From NCBI GenBank assembly GCA_023014485.1, contig JAJOZX010009422.1:227501-291500 (forward strand): a stretch of 64,000 bases of DNA, in the 5' to 3' direction. Below, one piece after another: positions 63,031 to 64,000 of the stretch; within the stretch, counting starts at the first letter, position 1, and every line of letters begins with the position of its first letter. Source of the stretch: Bathynomus jamesi. Its lineage: Eukaryota > Arthropoda > Malacostraca > Isopoda > Cirolanidae. The position numbers and the translations under genes are program-made. Below the pieces are notes generated by a model, which saw only the letters and a list, made by a program, of their open reading frames with translations, searched no databases and was not told the origin of the DNA.

Positions 63031-63699
63031 ATGTCAGATTCAATTAAAACAAGAAGAAAAACTGAAATATGGCTGATTGGACAGCCAATTGACACAATTG
63101 GCAGTAAGAAGCTTCCATCCAATGGAGATGTACTACGTCGGCTTTTCTGTCTCACAAACAGTAAACAAACATTGAAAGAAGCATCCAACATAGTTTATGC
63201 TGAAATGTTTGAGATTTGGGACAAGGCGAAAATATCCACCAGAGCCAAACAGCACGTACTAACGAAAATTCAAAAAATGTATGAGAACTTCAGATCACTT
63301 CGAAAATCAAAATCAAACCGTAATCAAAATCAAATTAAAAAAGAAACTGAATTCCAAGGTAGTTTAGATAACCTTTTTGATACAGCTCACGCAAATGTTT
63401 TACAAATGATGTCAAATGAGGAAGATAGATCATTCCTACAAGCTCAGAGAGAAAAAGAGAGGCGAGGTTACATGACTGATATTGATAAGAAATTGGTCCC
63501 TAAGCAAATGCGACAACGGAAAAGAGATGAAAGACAAGCTGCACTAAAAGAAGCCGAGGCATTGCGAAAGAAATTTTCATCAGCTGTTGTTCAGTTCAGT
63601 GATAGCAGTTCAAGCAGTAGTAGTGATGAGGAACCAGAGCCAGGCACATCGTACACTCCTGAAATGACATCCAAACCTTCAAGCAGCACAATATCCTAA
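63031..63699 (+). CDS. D...D...CxxH family, N-terminal domain protein (member C)
   Basis: An open 222-residue frame begins at an ATG in good context (CACCATGTCA; MSDSIKTRRKTEIWLIGQP). The first 150 residues match the N-terminal domain of members A and B: KLPSNGDVLRRLF, EIWDKAKISTRAKQHVLTKI, FQGSLDNLFDTAHANVLQM and FLQAQREKERRGYM. A basic coiled-coil (KQMRQRKRDERQAALK) and an acidic-Ser run (FSDSSSSSSSDEEPEPG) follow. It ends at a TAA at 63697, before the catalytic-like region seen in A and B, so it is either a 5' exon product, a truncated copy, or a stand-alone N-domain gene. It is the only unbroken long ORF of the family here. Confidence 0.6.
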   Translation: MSDSIKTRRKTEIWLIGQPIDTIGSKKLPSNGDVLRRLFCLTNSKQTLKEASNIVYAEMFEIWDKAKISTRAKQHVLTKIQKMYENFRSLRKSKSNRNQNQIKKETEFQGSLDNLFDTAHANVLQMMSNEEDRSFLQAQREKERRGYMTDIDKKLVPKQMRQRKRDERQAALKEAEALRKKFSSAVVQFSDSSSSSSSDEEPEPGTSYTPEMTSKPSSSTIS

Positions 63700-64000
63700 C
63701 ACCTGATCTGGCAATTTTTTCAATTTACAATGACATTAATAATTGTGAAGCTCGACTATTTATTTTATTTAATTTGGCCCTTAAGCTTTAGACTTTACTG
63801 GGCTCTTATTAAAAATAAGCAGCTAGTTGTTATAAATTAATAATAATAAATAAATAAATAAGTAAATAAGTATTATTAATAGTTAAAACATGCATTACAA
63901 TATTAAACAATATTAATGGACAATATTAAACAATATTAATGGACAATATTAGTGTACATTAATCGTAGATTTTTGTAAGTATGCCATTATTAATCGGGAT
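63700..64000. other. Downstream AT-rich spacer
   Basis: A (AATA)n-type run at about 63838-63870 and a tandem AACAATATTAATGGACAATATT duplication at about 63904-63948. No gene before the window end. Confidence 0.4.

Overview
The window is eukaryotic, AT-rich and built almost entirely of nested transposable elements. GT-AG introns, TTAGG-type interstitial telomere repeats, very dense (TA)n/(AC)n microsatellites, FAM200/ZBED5-like hATs, a CR1/jockey-like LINE of a kind I associate with decapods, Penelope-like elements and a Polinton point to an arthropod, most likely a crustacean. That is inferred from repeat content; no conserved host gene fixes the species. The only host-gene-like signal is a pair of small exons (3-157 and 618-749) joined by a phase-consistent GT-AG intron.

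0.8-17.4 kb: a decayed Polinton/Maverick (adintovirus-like) element. On the minus strand, read from about 10.2 kb down to 1.0 kb, lie a packaging ATPase, a small conserved ORF, a conserved Polinton ORF, a retroviral-type integrase, a penton-like minor capsid protein, a basic virion protein, a double-jelly-roll major capsid protein and an adenain-like protease. On the plus strand are a protein-primed family B DNA polymerase and four unrecognised downstream ORFs (14.8-16.7 kb), two of which are still open. Almost every core gene has stops or frameshifts. The integrase is split by a 2.85-kb hAT with a perfect 8-bp target duplication, and the minor capsid gene by an IS630-type MITE. The hAT itself carries a head-to-head mariner.

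18.5-33.5 kb: a decayed hAT, two members of a multi-copy arthropod family with a D...D...CxxH signature (20.8-23.1 and 25.7-27.4 kb), a LINE fragment, the 5' part of a PIN/FEN-like nuclease gene (28.26-28.68 kb), then a FAM200/ZBED5-like hAT (copy 1, 28.68-33.27 kb) stuffed with a Merlin element, MITEs and palindromes. 33.5-40.1 kb: a Penelope remnant, two deletion-derivative mariners, and a Tc1 palindrome split by a FLYWCH-MULE with a 9-bp target duplication. 40.5-44.0 kb: a LINE with a degenerate 2A-like motif. 44.3-56.4 kb: Tigger, Merlin-like, piggyBac-like and hAT-like MITEs, a palindromic Penelope-like element with hammerhead-like motifs, and microsatellites. 56.4-64 kb: the 3' part of the PIN-like gene, hAT copy 2, a LINE, two tRNA-derived SINE heads, a second MULE and the N-terminal part of a third D...D...CxxH family member.

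The main result ties the two hAT copies together. They lie in opposite orientation (28682-33266 minus, 58116-59997 plus) and their 8-bp flanks are exchanged reciprocally. The PIN-like gene and a LINE are each split so that one half lies at each end of the intervening segment, and each reads across once the roughly 25-kb segment is flipped back. This is what an inversion by ectopic recombination between two inverted hAT copies leaves behind. A second theme is that palindromic (head-to-head) copies recur in several unrelated element classes.
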